A DNA stretch of 64,000 nucleotides from RYN-230 sp963834705 (GTDB lineage Bacteria > Actinomycetota > Actinomycetes > Streptosporangiales > Streptosporangiaceae). The stretch lies in NCBI GenBank assembly GCA_963834705.1, contig CAWICV010000002.1, positions 310,001-374,000 on the forward strand, in the 5' to 3' direction. Each line of letters begins with the position of its first letter. Position 1 is the stretch's first letter. The position numbers and the translations under genes are program-made. The notes below the pieces were generated by a model. That model ran no database searches. It worked only from the letters and a program-made list of their open reading frames with translations, and was not told the origin of the DNA. Of the stretch, positions 51,123-59,746 are shown piece after piece.

Positions 51123-51740
51123 ATGGCAGGAGGACCGCGGCGCGGCGGCGGCGAACGGCGTGACCGCCGTGACGATCGCCGCGGCGGTGCCGCCGACAAG
51201 GGCACGGCCTACCTGGAGCGGGTAGTCACCATCAACCGGGTGGCCAAGGTGGTCCAGGGGGGCCGGCGGTTCAGCTTCACCGCGCTGGTCATCGTGGGCG
51301 ATGGCAACGGCACGGTGGGCGTGGGCTACGGCAAGGCCAAGGAGGTGCCCGCGGCCATCGCCAAGGGCGTTGAGGCGGCCAAGAAGGCGTTCTTCCGGGT
51401 GCCCAGGATCGCGGGCACGATCCCGCACACCGTGCAGGGTGAGGAGTCCGCGGGCGTGGTGCTGCTCAAGCCGGCCAGCCCGGGGACCGGCGTCATCGCC
51501 GGCGGCCCGGTGCGGGCCGTGCTGGAGTGCGCGGGCGTGCACGACGTGCTGTCCCGGTCGCTCGGCTCGTCCAACCCGATCAACGTGGTGCATGCGACCG
51601 TGGCCGCGCTGAAGAGCCTGAAGCGGCCCGAGGAGATCGCCGCCCGGCGCGGGCTCCCGATCGAGGACGTGGCCCCGGCGGCCATGCTGCGCGCTCGCGC
51701 GGCAGCGGCCAGCGCCGGTGCCACCTCCGGCAACAGCTGA
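51123..51740 (+). CDS. rpsE: 30S ribosomal protein S5
   Basis: Accuracy protein at the mRNA entry. 205 aa. RVVTINRVAKVVQGGRRFSF and GDGNGTVGVGYGKAKEVPAA. The Arg/Asp/Gly-rich first 28 residues are a variable extension. ATG at 51123 after GAGAAGG. Confidence 0.98.
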   Translation: MAGGPRRGGGERRDRRDDRRGGAADKGTAYLERVVTINRVAKVVQGGRRFSFTALVIVGDGNGTVGVGYGKAKEVPAAIAKGVEAAKKAFFRVPRIAGTIPHTVQGEESAGVVLLKPASPGTGVIAGGPVRAVLECAGVHDVLSRSLGSSNPINVVHATVAALKSLKRPEEIAARRGLPIEDVAPAAMLRARAAAASAGATSGNS

Positions 51741-51753
51741 GCGGAGCAGGATA

Positions 51754-51936
51754 GTGGCACAGCTGAAGGTAACCCAGACCCGGTCGGAGATCGGGGGCAC
51801 TAAGGCGCAGCGTGCTTCGTTGCGCTCATTGGGGCTGAAGCGGATCGGGCAGTCCGTGGTCAAGGAGGACCGGCCCGAGTACCGCGGCATGATCAACGCG
51901 GTGCGGCACCTCGTCACCGTCGAGGAGGTCGACTGA
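51754..51936 (+). CDS. rpmD: 50S ribosomal protein L30
   Basis: 60 aa. QLKVTQTRSEIGGTKAQRAS and LGLKRIGQSVV. GTG at 51754 with GGAGCAGGA upstream. Confidence 0.97.
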   Translation: MAQLKVTQTRSEIGGTKAQRASLRSLGLKRIGQSVVKEDRPEYRGMINAVRHLVTVEEVD

Positions 51937-51937
51937 C

Positions 51938-52378
51938 ATGCTGAGGATCCATCACCTGCGCCCGGCGCCGGGCTCGCGCACTGAGCGCACCCGGGTCGGC
52001 CGCGGCGAGGCATCCAAGGGCAAGACCGCGGGCCGTGGGACCAAAGGGACCAAGGCCCGCGGTCAGGTGCACCTGGGCTTCGAGGGCGGCCAGATGCCGC
52101 TGCAGCGCCGGGTGCCGAAGCTGAAGGGCTTCTCCAACGCCCGGTTCAAGACCACCTACCAGGTGATCAACATCGGCCGGCTCGCCGAGCTGTACCCGAA
52201 GGGTGGCGACGTGACGCCGGAGGATCTGGCGGCCAAGGGTGCGGTCCGGCCCGGCCAGCTGGTCAAGGTGCTGGGCGAGGGTGACGCGGGGGCGGCGCTG
52301 CGGGTAACCGCGCACGCCTTCTCCGCCGCCGCCCGGGAGAAGATCACCGCGGCTGGAGGGACGGTCACTGAGCTGTGA
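51938..52378 (+). CDS. rplO: 50S ribosomal protein L15
   Basis: Late assembly protein. 146 aa. GRGEASKGKTAGRGTKGTKA and GFEGGQMPLQRRVPKLKGF. It ends the ribosomal block before secY. Confidence 0.98.
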   Translation: MLRIHHLRPAPGSRTERTRVGRGEASKGKTAGRGTKGTKARGQVHLGFEGGQMPLQRRVPKLKGFSNARFKTTYQVINIGRLAELYPKGGDVTPEDLAAKGAVRPGQLVKVLGEGDAGAALRVTAHAFSAAAREKITAAGGTVTEL

Positions 52379-52387
52379 TGCGCGGGC

Positions 52388-52406
52388 CGGCCGGGCAACC
52401 CGGCCG
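52388..52406 (+). terminator. Hairpin between rplO and secY
   Basis: CGGCCGGG, loop CAA, CCCGGCCG forms an 8-bp stem 10 bp after the rplO stop. It is followed by the putative secY promoter. No T-run; may only attenuate. Confidence 0.5.
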
Positions 52407-52483
52407 ACCGGCCGTCGCGGTGGACGCTTCGCAGCGTCGATTCCCTGCCAGCGCACAGTTATCGTCACTGAGCGCAGGGGGCT

Positions 52484-52519
52484 GTTACAGTGCTGCGGAC
52501 GCGTTACACTGCGGCGCAC
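52484..52519 (+). promoter_or_regulatory. Direct repeat in the secY upstream region
   Basis: GTTACAGTGCTGCGGAC (52484-52500) and GTTACACTGCGGCGCAC (52503-52519) are similar 17-bp units 19 bp apart. The second includes TACACT, a good -10 hexamer; no good -35 is placed 16-18 bp upstream. Either an extended promoter or a two-site operator for secY-adk. Confidence 0.4.
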
Positions 52520-52587
52520 CGGCGGCCGGCGCCACCCCCGGGCAGGCACGGCCCGACCCCGTTGACCGATCTACTTGAGGACGGCGC

Positions 52588-53907
52588 ATGCTGACCGCGT
52601 TCCTCCGGGCCTTCCGGACGCCTGACCTGCGCAAAAAGCTGCTGTTCACGCTCGGGATCCTGGCCGTGTTCCGGCTGGGCGCCGCAATACCGACCCCGGG
52701 CATCTCCGAGAAAGCGGTGCAGTTCTGCACCGGCCTGGAGAGCAAGAGCAGCGCGGCGGGCGTGTACCAGCTGGTCAACTTGTTCAGTGGCGGCGCGCTG
52801 CTCCGGCTGTCCGTGTTCGCGCTGGGCATTATGCCGTACATCACGGCCAGCATCATCCTGCAGTTGCTCGCCGTGGTCATCCCGCGGCTGGAGACGCTGC
52901 GCCAGGAGGGCCAGGCTGGCCAGGCGAAGATCACCCAGTACACCCGGTACCTGACCGTCGGGCTGGCCATTCTGCAGTCCACCGGCATCGTCGCCTACAC
53001 CCGGTCCGGCAACCTGTTCTCTGGCTGCAACGAGCAGCTGATCCCGAACCCGTCGGTGTTCACCATCACCACCATGGTCATCACCATGACGGCCGGTACC
53101 GCGGTCATCATGTGGCTGGGCGAGCTGATCACCGACCGGGGTGTCGGCAACGGCATGTCCGTGCTGATCTTCACCACCGTCATCTCCCAGATGGCGGGCT
53201 ATATGGTGGACGTGTACAACTCCAAGCACATCATCGTGCTGGCCGTGGTGGCCGCGGTCGCGGTGGCCATCGTGGCCTTCGTGGTCTTCATGGAGCAGGC
53301 CCAGCGCCGGATCCCGGTGCAGTACGCCAAGCGCATGGTGGGCCGCAAGATGTACGGCGGGACGTCAACTTATATCCCGCTCAAGGTCAACCAGGCCGGG
53401 GTCATCCCGGTCATCTTCGCCTCGTCGCTGCTGTATATCCCGATCCTGGCGGCCGGGCTGTTCGGCAACAAGAACCATCCCTCGGGCTGGGTCAACTGGA
53501 TCGACAACAACCTCGGCAACGGGGTGACTGGCGACTCCGCCCTGTACATGGGCCTGTTCTTCGTCCTGATCGTCTTCTTCACCTACTTCTACGTATCCAT
53601 CACCTTCAACCCGACGGAGGTGGCGGACAACATGAAGAAGTACGGCGGCTTCATCCCTGGCATCCGCCCTGGGCGGCCCACCGCCCAGTACCTGAACTAT
53701 GTGCTCACCCGGCTCACCGCGCCCGGGTCCGTGTACCTGGGCCTGATTGCGCTCATCCCGATGGTCGCGTTCGGGCTGCTCGGGGTGGGCACTCAGTTCC
53801 CGTTCGGCGGGACCAGCATCCTGATCGCAGTGGGGGTGGGTCTGGACACGGTGAAGCAGATCGAGAGCCAGCTGCAGCAGCGTAACTATGAGGGCTTCCT
53901 GCGATAG
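52588..53907 (+). CDS. secY: Preprotein translocase subunit SecY
   Basis: Channel subunit of the Sec translocon, ten membrane helices. 439 aa. RKKLLFTLGILAVFRLGAAI start, LGIMPYITASIILQLL, and cytosolic loop KYGGFIPGIRPGRPTAQYL. Its stop overlaps the adk GTG. Confidence 0.98.
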   Translation: MLTAFLRAFRTPDLRKKLLFTLGILAVFRLGAAIPTPGISEKAVQFCTGLESKSSAAGVYQLVNLFSGGALLRLSVFALGIMPYITASIILQLLAVVIPRLETLRQEGQAGQAKITQYTRYLTVGLAILQSTGIVAYTRSGNLFSGCNEQLIPNPSVFTITTMVITMTAGTAVIMWLGELITDRGVGNGMSVLIFTTVISQMAGYMVDVYNSKHIIVLAVVAAVAVAIVAFVVFMEQAQRRIPVQYAKRMVGRKMYGGTSTYIPLKVNQAGVIPVIFASSLLYIPILAAGLFGNKNHPSGWVNWIDNNLGNGVTGDSALYMGLFFVLIVFFTYFYVSITFNPTEVADNMKKYGGFIPGIRPGRPTAQYLNYVLTRLTAPGSVYLGLIALIPMVAFGLLGVGTQFPFGGTSILIAVGVGLDTVKQIESQLQQRNYEGFLR

Positions 53908-54560
53908 TGCGCGTCGTCCTCGTCGGGCCCCCCGGTGCGGGCAAGGGGACACAGGCCCAGTTCATAGCGTCGCACCTGTCTATCCCGAAGATCTCGACAG
54001 GTGACATCTTCCGCAGCAACGTCAGCCAGGGCACCGCGCTCGGCCGCCGCGCGCAGGCCTTCATGGAGCGCGGGGACCTGGTGCCCGACGAGGTGACCAT
54101 CGCCATGGTCACCGACCGGCTGCAGGAGGACGACGCCCAGTCTGGGTTCCTGCTGGACGGCTTCCCGCGTACCGTGCCACAGGCGGAGACGCTCAAGAAG
54201 ATGCTGTCCGCCTGGGAGCTCCGGCTGGACGTGGTGCTGGAACTGGTGGTCGACGACGACGAGGTGGTCCGGCGGCTGTCCGGGCGCCGGACCTGCCGCC
54301 GCTGCGGGCGGATCTGGCATGTGCTGTTCGACCCGCCCGCCCGCAGCGAGATCTGCGACGACTGCGGCGGTGAGCTGTTCCAGCGGGATGACGACCGGGA
54401 GGAGACGATCCGGCACCGGCTCGTCGTCTACCTGGAGCAGACCGCGCCGCTGATCGCGTTCTACGCGGACGAGGGCATCCTGCTCGGCATCGACGCCACC
54501 GGCCCGGTGGAGGAGATCACCGAGCGGGCGCTCAGCGCGCTGCGCCGGTTCAACCGCTGA
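53907..54560 (+). CDS. adk: Adenylate kinase
   Basis: Interconverts ATP, AMP and ADP in the cytosol. 217 aa. P-loop GPPGAGKGTQAQF, AMP site, DGFPRT, and a zinc-type LID with CRRCG and CDDCG. GTG overlaps the secY stop. The map gene that normally follows is absent. Confidence 0.97.
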   Translation: MRVVLVGPPGAGKGTQAQFIASHLSIPKISTGDIFRSNVSQGTALGRRAQAFMERGDLVPDEVTIAMVTDRLQEDDAQSGFLLDGFPRTVPQAETLKKMLSAWELRLDVVLELVVDDDEVVRRLSGRRTCRRCGRIWHVLFDPPARSEICDDCGGELFQRDDDREETIRHRLVVYLEQTAPLIAFYADEGILLGIDATGPVEEITERALSALRRFNR

Positions 54561-54606
54561 CCGCCCGGCCCAGGTACCGTTGAGGCAGCGCCAGCAGAAG
54601 GGGTGA

Positions 54607-54879
54607 ATGCGGATGCCGAGCGACCCGAAGCTCCGCTGCTCCGACGCGGACCGGGACCGGACCGTGGCGCTGCTGCGCGAGCACCTGGCGGCTGGCCGGC
54701 TGACCGCCGAGGAGTTCCACGAGCGGCTGGACGCCGCCTACGCAGCCAAAACCCTGGGCCAGCTGGACGAACTGCTGGCCGACCTGCCCGCCATCGACCT
54801 CTATGAGTTGCCCGACGCCACCATGCGCCGTAACTGGCCCGGCTACGGCCAGCTGCCGTGGAGCCGCCGGTCCAGCTGA
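54607..54879 (+). CDS. DUF1707 domain protein
   Basis: Small protein with the DUF1707 motif, function unknown. 90 aa. LRCSDADRDRTVALLREHLA then GRLTAEEFHERLDAAYAAKT and LDELLADLPAID match the domain, here without the usual membrane tail. ATG at 54607 with AGAAGGGG upstream. It occupies the place of map between adk and infA. Confidence 0.82.
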   Translation: MRMPSDPKLRCSDADRDRTVALLREHLAAGRLTAEEFHERLDAAYAAKTLGQLDELLADLPAIDLYELPDATMRRNWPGYGQLPWSRRSS

Positions 54880-54897
54880 GCCGGGAATTTTCCCGGC
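54880..54897 (+). terminator. Palindromic hairpin after the DUF1707 gene
   Basis: GCCGGGAA, TT, TTCCCGGC directly follow the stop. It is a compact 8-bp stem, likely to end the secY-adk transcript. Confidence 0.6.
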
Positions 54898-54907
54898 CGG
54901 TCCCCGG

Positions 54908-54937
54908 TTCGCAATCTCAGGCAGGCTCGCGTAGACT
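54908..54937 (+). promoter_or_regulatory. Predicted infA promoter
   Basis: TTCGCA (54908-54913) and TAGACT (54932-54937), spacing 18 bp. It lies between the hairpin and infA, 142 bp before the start. The -35 is weak. Confidence 0.5.
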
Positions 54938-55079
54938 CTGCTGCGGCCTGTGAGTTGCCCTGTGCTGGTTCAGCCTTGCCTCACGGGTACGAAGTACCAC
55001 GACCACGAAGTAGACAACACCTGCCTGCACGCGTCATCAGTGGCGAGCGCAGCGGGCCTGACAGCAAAGCGCGGAGGAC

Positions 55080-55301
55080 ATGCCCAAGAAGGACGGCGCC
55101 ATTGAGATCGAGGGCAGGATCGTCGAATCACTTCCCAATGCCTTCTTCCGGGTGGAGCTAGACAATGGGCACAAGGTTCTCGCCCACATCAGCGGAAAGA
55201 TGCGGATGCACTACATCCGCATCCTGCCGGATGACCGGGTTGTCGTTGAGCTGAGCCCTTACGACCTGAGCCGCGGCCGGATTGTCTACCGGTACAAGTG
55301 A
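55080..55301 (+). CDS. infA: Translation initiation factor IF-1
   Basis: OB-fold factor that blocks the A site during initiation. 73 aa. KKDGAIEIEGRIVESLPNAF, GHKVLAHISGKMRMHYIRIL and the C-terminal GRIVYRYK. ATG at 55080 with GCGGAGGA upstream. Confidence 0.98.
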   Translation: MPKKDGAIEIEGRIVESLPNAFFRVELDNGHKVLAHISGKMRMHYIRILPDDRVVVELSPYDLSRGRIVYRYK

Positions 55302-55311
55302 GGAAGCTGCG

Positions 55312-55425
55312 ATGAAGGTCAAGCCGAGTGTGAAGAAGATCTGCAGCAAGTGCCGGGTGATCAGGCGGCATGGCCGGGTCATGGTCATCTGCTCTGACCC
55401 GCGGCACAAGCAGCGTCAGGGCTGA
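55312..55425 (+). CDS. rpmJ: 50S ribosomal protein L36
   Basis: Smallest ribosomal protein, zinc-bound. 37 aa. MKVKPSVKKICSKCRVIRRH then VICSDPRHKQRQG; three Cys and one His for zinc. ATG at 55312, GGAAG upstream, 10 bp after infA. Confidence 0.97.
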   Translation: MKVKPSVKKICSKCRVIRRHGRVMVICSDPRHKQRQG

Positions 55426-55449
55426 CGCCCTGAGCTAGGCGCACCCGCA

Positions 55450-55474
55450 CCCTTACCGGCTCCGCCGGTAAGGG
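55450..55474 (+). terminator. Hairpin between rpmJ and rpsM
   Basis: CCCTTACCGGC, TCC, GCCGGTAAGGG is a perfect 11-bp stem, 24 bp after rpmJ. No T-run. Could be an attenuator or a protein-binding leader of the alpha operon. Confidence 0.6.
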
Positions 55475-55565
55475 CACCCCCGGAGGAGGCCGGGGCCCTA
55501 CCCGGGCAGGGGCAGGGGAGCAGGTGCGGACGACCTCCGCGACACAGAAGGAGAACTGCCCGCCC

Positions 55566-55946
55566 ATGGCACGCCTCGTTGGCGTCGACCTCCCCCGCGA
55601 AAAGCGGCTCGAGGTTGCTCTTACCTACATCTACGGAATCGGGCACACCCGCGCGCTGGAGACGATCGCCCAGACCGGCATCAGTGCGGACACCCGGGTG
55701 CACCAGCTCAGCGACGACGAGCTGGTCCGGCTCAGGGACTGGATCGAAGCCACCTACAAGGTCGAAGGTGACCTGCGCCGCGAAGTGCAGGCCGACATCC
55801 GCCGCAAGATCGAGATTGGCTGCTATCAGGGCATCCGGCACCGCCGGGGACTGCCCGTGCACGGCCAGCGGACGCAGACCAACGCGCGCACCCGCAAGGG
55901 CCGCAAGAAGACAGTGGCCGGCAAGAAGAAGGCCGGGAAGAAGTAG
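55566..55946 (+). CDS. rpsM: 30S ribosomal protein S13
   Basis: Head protein contacting L5 and P-site tRNA. 126 aa. MARLVGVDLPREKRLEVALT and RHRRGLPVHGQRTQTNARTR. ATG at 55566 with AGGAGAA upstream. Confidence 0.98.
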   Translation: MARLVGVDLPREKRLEVALTYIYGIGHTRALETIAQTGISADTRVHQLSDDELVRLRDWIEATYKVEGDLRREVQADIRRKIEIGCYQGIRHRRGLPVHGQRTQTNARTRKGRKKTVAGKKKAGKK

Positions 55947-56004
55947 TCCGCGCCATCCGGCGTAACTGCGACGCGGATCGACGACCTCACCGAATAGGAA
56001 GCTA

Positions 56005-56409
56005 ATGCCGCCAAGGAGCCGCACGGCCAGCACCAAGAAGGTGCGCCGCAAAGAACGGAAGAACATCGCTCACGGGCACGCCCATATCAGGAGTACGTTC
56101 AACAACACCATCGTCTCCATCACCGACCCCGTCGGCAACGTCATCTCCTGGGCGTCATCTGGTCAGGTCGGTTTCAAGGGGTCCCGTAAGTCCACCCCCT
56201 TCGCCGCGCAGATGGCCGCCGAGGCCGCGGCCCGCCGGGCCATGGAGCACGGCATGCGCAAGGTCAACGTGTTCGTCAAGGGCCCGGGCTCCGGGCGGGA
56301 GACCGCTATCCGGTCCCTACAGGCGACCGGCCTGGAGGTCGGGTCGATCCAGGACGTCACCCCGGTTCCGCACAATGGCTGCCGCCCGCCCAAGCGGCGC
56401 CGGGTCTGA
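56005..56409 (+). CDS. rpsK: 30S ribosomal protein S11
   Basis: Platform protein. 134 aa. HGHAHIRSTFNNTIVSITD and the C-terminal DVTPVPHNGCRPPKRRRV. Confidence 0.98.
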   Translation: MPPRSRTASTKKVRRKERKNIAHGHAHIRSTFNNTIVSITDPVGNVISWASSGQVGFKGSRKSTPFAAQMAAEAAARRAMEHGMRKVNVFVKGPGSGRETAIRSLQATGLEVGSIQDVTPVPHNGCRPPKRRRV

Positions 56410-56425
56410 GGGAGTTAACGAGAAG

Positions 56426-57052
56426 ATGGCGCGATACACGGGCGCGGACTGCAAACTGTGCCGCCGCGAGAAGATGAAGCTCTTCCTCAAGGGCGCGAAG
56501 TGCGATTCGCCCAAGTGCCCGATTGAGATCCGGCCCTACCCGCCGGGTGAGCACGGCCGCAACCGGCCCAAGGAGAGCGAGTACCTGCTGCAGATCCGGG
56601 AGAAGCAGAAGGCCCGCCGGGTCTACGGCATCCTGGAGCGGCAGTTCCGCGGTTACTACGCGGAAGCCTCCCGCAAGCGCGGGATGACCGGCGAGAACCT
56701 GCTGCAGATCCTGGAGAGCCGCCTGGACAACGTGGTTTACCGGGCCGGCTTCGCGAAGAGCCGGGACATGGCCCGCCAGCTGGTGCGGCACGGCCACTTC
56801 CTGGTCAACGGCAAGAAGGTGGACATTCCGTCCTACCGGGTGAGCGAGAACGACATCATCGAGGTAACGCAGAAGTCGCTCGAGCTGACCCCGATGGTGG
56901 TGGCCCGCGCCGAGGCTGGCGAGCGGCCGTCACCGGCCTGGATGGAAGTCATCCCGGACAAGATGCGCGTCCTGATCCACCAGCTCCCGGCCCGGGCCCA
57001 GATCGACACCCAGGTCCAGGAGCAGCTCATCGTCGAGTACTACTCGAAGTAA
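56426..57052 (+). CDS. rpsD: 30S ribosomal protein S4, zinc form
   Basis: 16S assembly initiator, mRNA entry, and translational repressor of the alpha operon in E. coli. 208 aa. CKLCRREKMKLFLKGAKC with CDSPKC gives the zinc form. S4 motif ARQLVRHGHFLVNGKKV. ATG at 56426 after GGAG. Confidence 0.97.
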   Translation: MARYTGADCKLCRREKMKLFLKGAKCDSPKCPIEIRPYPPGEHGRNRPKESEYLLQIREKQKARRVYGILERQFRGYYAEASRKRGMTGENLLQILESRLDNVVYRAGFAKSRDMARQLVRHGHFLVNGKKVDIPSYRVSENDIIEVTQKSLELTPMVVARAEAGERPSPAWMEVIPDKMRVLIHQLPARAQIDTQVQEQLIVEYYSK

Positions 57053-57065
57053 TACGCTCGCTCTG

Positions 57066-57087
57066 GGCCGCCGCATGGGCGGCGGCC
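57066..57087 (+). terminator. Hairpin between rpsD and rpoA
   Basis: GGCCGCCGC, ATGG, GCGGCGGCC is a perfect 9-bp stem, 13 bp after rpsD. It may reduce readthrough into rpoA. Confidence 0.55.
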
Positions 57088-57171
57088 TGGTTGCGGGGAT
57101 GGCTCCTCCTGGTAGGGGGGCCGTCGGAAGATCGCGGCGTCATATAGCGGGCGTCGCCGAAAGGGGTACCA

Positions 57172-58188
57172 ATGCTCATCGCCCAGCGTCCGACCCTGAC
57201 CGAAGAGCAGGCCGGCGACTTCCGGTCCCGGTTCGTCATCGAGCCGCTGGAGCCTGGCTTCGGCTACACGATCGGGAACTCGGTCCGCCGCACGCTGCTG
57301 TCCTCGATCCCCGGCGCGGCCGTTACCAGCATCCGGATCGAGGGTGTGCTGCACGAGTTCAGCACGGTTCCCGGGGTCCAGGAGGATGTCACCGACATCA
57401 TCCTCAACCTGAAGGAACTGGTCGTCTCCTCGGAGCAGGACGAGCCGGTGGTGATGTACCTGCGCAAGCAGGGCCCCGGTGAGGTCACCGCGGCCGACAT
57501 CGCCCCGCCGGCCGGTGTCGAGGTGCACAACCCGTCGCTGCACATCGCCACGCTGAATGCCAAGGGCAAGCTGGAGATGGAGCTGACGGTCGAGCGTGGC
57601 CGTGGCTACGTGTCCGCCGCGCAGAACAAGCAGCCGGGCCAGGAGATCGGCCGGATCCCGATCGACTCCATCTACTCCCCGGTGATGCGGGTCACCTACA
57701 AGGTCGAAGCGACCCGTGTCGAGCAGCGGACCGACTTCGACAAGCTGATCCTGGACGTGGAGACCAAGCCGTCGATGCGCCCACGGGATGCGGTGGCCAG
57801 CGCGGGCAAGACCCTGGTCGAGCTGTTCGGCCTGGCCCGCGAGCTGAACGTGGAGGCCGAGGGCATCGACATCGGGCCGTCGCCGACGGACGCCGCGCTC
57901 GCTGCGGACCTGGCGCTGCCGATCGAGGAGCTCAACCTCACCGTCCGGTCGTACAACTGCCTCAAGCGCGAGGGCATCCACACCGTCGGCGAACTGGTCG
58001 CCCGCAGCGAGCAGGACCTGCTGGACATCCGCAACTTCGGCGCCAAGTCGATCGAGGAAGTCAAGCAGAAGCTGATTGACATGGGTCTCGCGCTCAAGGA
58101 CTCGCCGCCTGGATTCGACCCCGGCACCGCGGCCGACAGCTACGGCGCGGACGACGACGACAGCTACGTCGAGACCGAGCAGTACTGA
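57172..58188 (+). CDS. rpoA: RNA polymerase subunit alpha
   Basis: Dimer scaffold of RNA polymerase. 338 aa. N-terminal domain with GFGYTIGNSVRRTLLSSIPG; C-terminal domain (about 240-315) with LTVRSYNCLKREGIHTVGEL and RNFGAKSIEEVKQKL, for UP elements and activators. Acidic tail of about 20 residues. Confidence 0.98.
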   Translation: MLIAQRPTLTEEQAGDFRSRFVIEPLEPGFGYTIGNSVRRTLLSSIPGAAVTSIRIEGVLHEFSTVPGVQEDVTDIILNLKELVVSSEQDEPVVMYLRKQGPGEVTAADIAPPAGVEVHNPSLHIATLNAKGKLEMELTVERGRGYVSAAQNKQPGQEIGRIPIDSIYSPVMRVTYKVEATRVEQRTDFDKLILDVETKPSMRPRDAVASAGKTLVELFGLARELNVEAEGIDIGPSPTDAALAADLALPIEELNLTVRSYNCLKREGIHTVGELVARSEQDLLDIRNFGAKSIEEVKQKLIDMGLALKDSPPGFDPGTAADSYGADDDDSYVETEQY

Positions 58189-58199
58189 TCTGAGTAGTA

Positions 58200-58226
58200 C
58201 TGGCCGGGCCGCTCCGGCCCGGCCAG
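58200..58226 (+). terminator. Hairpin between rpoA and rplQ
   Basis: CTGGCCGGGCC, GCTCC, GGCCCGGCCAG is a perfect 11-bp stem, 12 bp after rpoA. Confidence 0.55.
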
Positions 58227-58247
58227 CGAACCTAGGAGAACGTTCCG

Positions 58248-58901
58248 ATGCCCACGCCCACTAAGGGAGCGCGGCTGGGTGGCAGCGCGGCTCACCAGCG
58301 GCATTTGCTGGCGAACCTGGCCACCGCCCTGTTCGAGCACGGCAAGATCACTACGACCGAGGCCAAGGCACGGCGGCTCCGGCCGTACGCCGAGCGGCTG
58401 ATCACCTTCGCCAAGCGGGGTGACCTGCACGCGCGTCGCCAGGTGCTCACCGTGGTGACGGACAAGGGCGTGGTGCACACGCTGTTCACCGAGATCGGGC
58501 CGCAGTTCGCGGAACGGGACGGTGGCTACACCCGGATCACCAAGATCGGCCCGCGGAAGGGTGACAACGCCCCGCTCGCGGTCATCGAGCTGATCCAGGA
58601 GGAGGCCGAGGCCAAGCCGTCGCGGCGGCGCCGGGCCCGGCGGTCGCAGCCCGCGGCCCGCCCAGCCACCCCGGCCGCGGCCGAGGCTGCTGAGGCTGAG
58701 GACACCGTGACCGCGGCCGAGAACCACGCTGCGGCCGCCGAGGCAGCCGACGCGGCTGAGGCCACGGACGAGGACGTCGCAGCCAACGACGACGCGGCTG
58801 AGGACGAGGGTGTCGCGGACGCCGACGACGAGGCTGACGCCGAGGCCGCCGACGACGAAGCTGACGCCGAGGCCGCCGACGACAAGCCAGCCAAGAAGTA
58901 G
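58248..58901 (+). CDS. rplQ: 50S ribosomal protein L17 with acidic tail
   Basis: Tunnel-exit region protein. 217 aa; core of about 125 aa is normal (RLGGSAAHQRHLLANLATAL, AKRGDLHARRQVLTVV). The about 90-residue tail is Ala/Glu/Asp-rich with EADAEAADD repeats and ends KPAKK. Tails of this sort occur in actinobacterial L17, with variable length. ATG at 58248 with TAGGAGAA upstream. Confidence 0.97.
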   Translation: MPTPTKGARLGGSAAHQRHLLANLATALFEHGKITTTEAKARRLRPYAERLITFAKRGDLHARRQVLTVVTDKGVVHTLFTEIGPQFAERDGGYTRITKIGPRKGDNAPLAVIELIQEEAEAKPSRRRRARRSQPAARPATPAAAEAAEAEDTVTAAENHAAAAEAADAAEATDEDVAANDDAAEDEGVADADDEADAEAADDEADAEAADDKPAKK

Positions 58902-59736
58902 CGTTAACCCGCCGGGAGGCGAGCCCGCGGCCTGCCGGCTGCGGCTCGATCTCGGCTACGACGGCGGGGAGTTCTCCGGCTGGGCGCGTCAGCCCGGCCG
59001 CCGGACCGTGCAGCAGGTGGTTGAGGAAGCCCTCGGCCACCTGCTGCGGCTTACCGGGCCGGCCGGGCTGACCGTGGCGGGCCGGACCGACGCGGGCGTG
59101 CACGCCCGCGGCCAGGTTGCGCACGTGGACGTCCCGGCGGCCGCGTGGGCGGCGGCCGCCCCGGCCGCGCTGCGCAGGCTGCGCGGCCTGCTGCCGCCCG
59201 ATGTCCGGGTGCGCCAGATCGGGCTCGCCCCGCCCGGCTTCGACGCCCGGTTCTCCGCGCTCTGCCGCCGGTATTCTTACCGGGTCTGTGACGACCCGGC
59301 CGGGCCGGACCCGCTGCGCCGGCATGACACGCTCGGCTACCGGCACCCGCTCGACCTATCCGCGATGAATGCGGCGGCCACGCTGCTGGTCGGCGAGCAC
59401 GACTTCGCCGCGTTCTGCCGCCGCCGGGAGGGCGCCAGCACGATCCGCGAACTGCTGGACCTGCATTGGGCCCGGGCCGAGCCGGGGGTACTGGCGGGCC
59501 GGGTGGTGGCCGACGCGTTCTGCCACTCGATGGTCCGCGCGCTGACCGGGGCGCTACTCAAGGTGGGCGACGGAACCCGGCCGCCGGGCTGGCCGGCCCA
59601 GGTGCTCCGGGCCGGGGTGCGCGACCCGGCGGTGCCGGTCGTCCCGCCGCACGGGCTGTGCCTGGAAGAGGTGCGGTACCCAGACGCCGGCCAGCTGGCC
59701 GAGCGGGCCCAGGCGACCCGGCGGCTGCGCGGTTAG
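58810..59736 (+). CDS. truA: tRNA pseudouridine(38-40) synthase TruA
   Basis: Makes pseudouridine in tRNA anticodon arms. The domain begins LRLDLGYDGGEFSGWARQPG (about 58939) and has the catalytic Asp in AGRTDAGVHARGQVAH. The rest (YSYRVCDDPAG, EHDFAAFCRRREG, MVRALTGALLKVGDG) is intact, so a functional enzyme is expected. The start is unclear: the only standard start in frame is GTG 58810, inside rplQ. A GGGAGG at 58914-58919 has no start codon in range; CTG at 58939 is possible. Confidence 0.88.
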   Translation: MSRTPTTRLTPRPPTTKLTPRPPTTSQPRSSVNPPGGEPAACRLRLDLGYDGGEFSGWARQPGRRTVQQVVEEALGHLLRLTGPAGLTVAGRTDAGVHARGQVAHVDVPAAAWAAAAPAALRRLRGLLPPDVRVRQIGLAPPGFDARFSALCRRYSYRVCDDPAGPDPLRRHDTLGYRHPLDLSAMNAAATLLVGEHDFAAFCRRREGASTIRELLDLHWARAEPGVLAGRVVADAFCHSMVRALTGALLKVGDGTRPPGWPAQVLRAGVRDPAVPVVPPHGLCLEEVRYPDAGQLAERAQATRRLRG

Positions 59737-59746
59737 GTGTTAGGTG

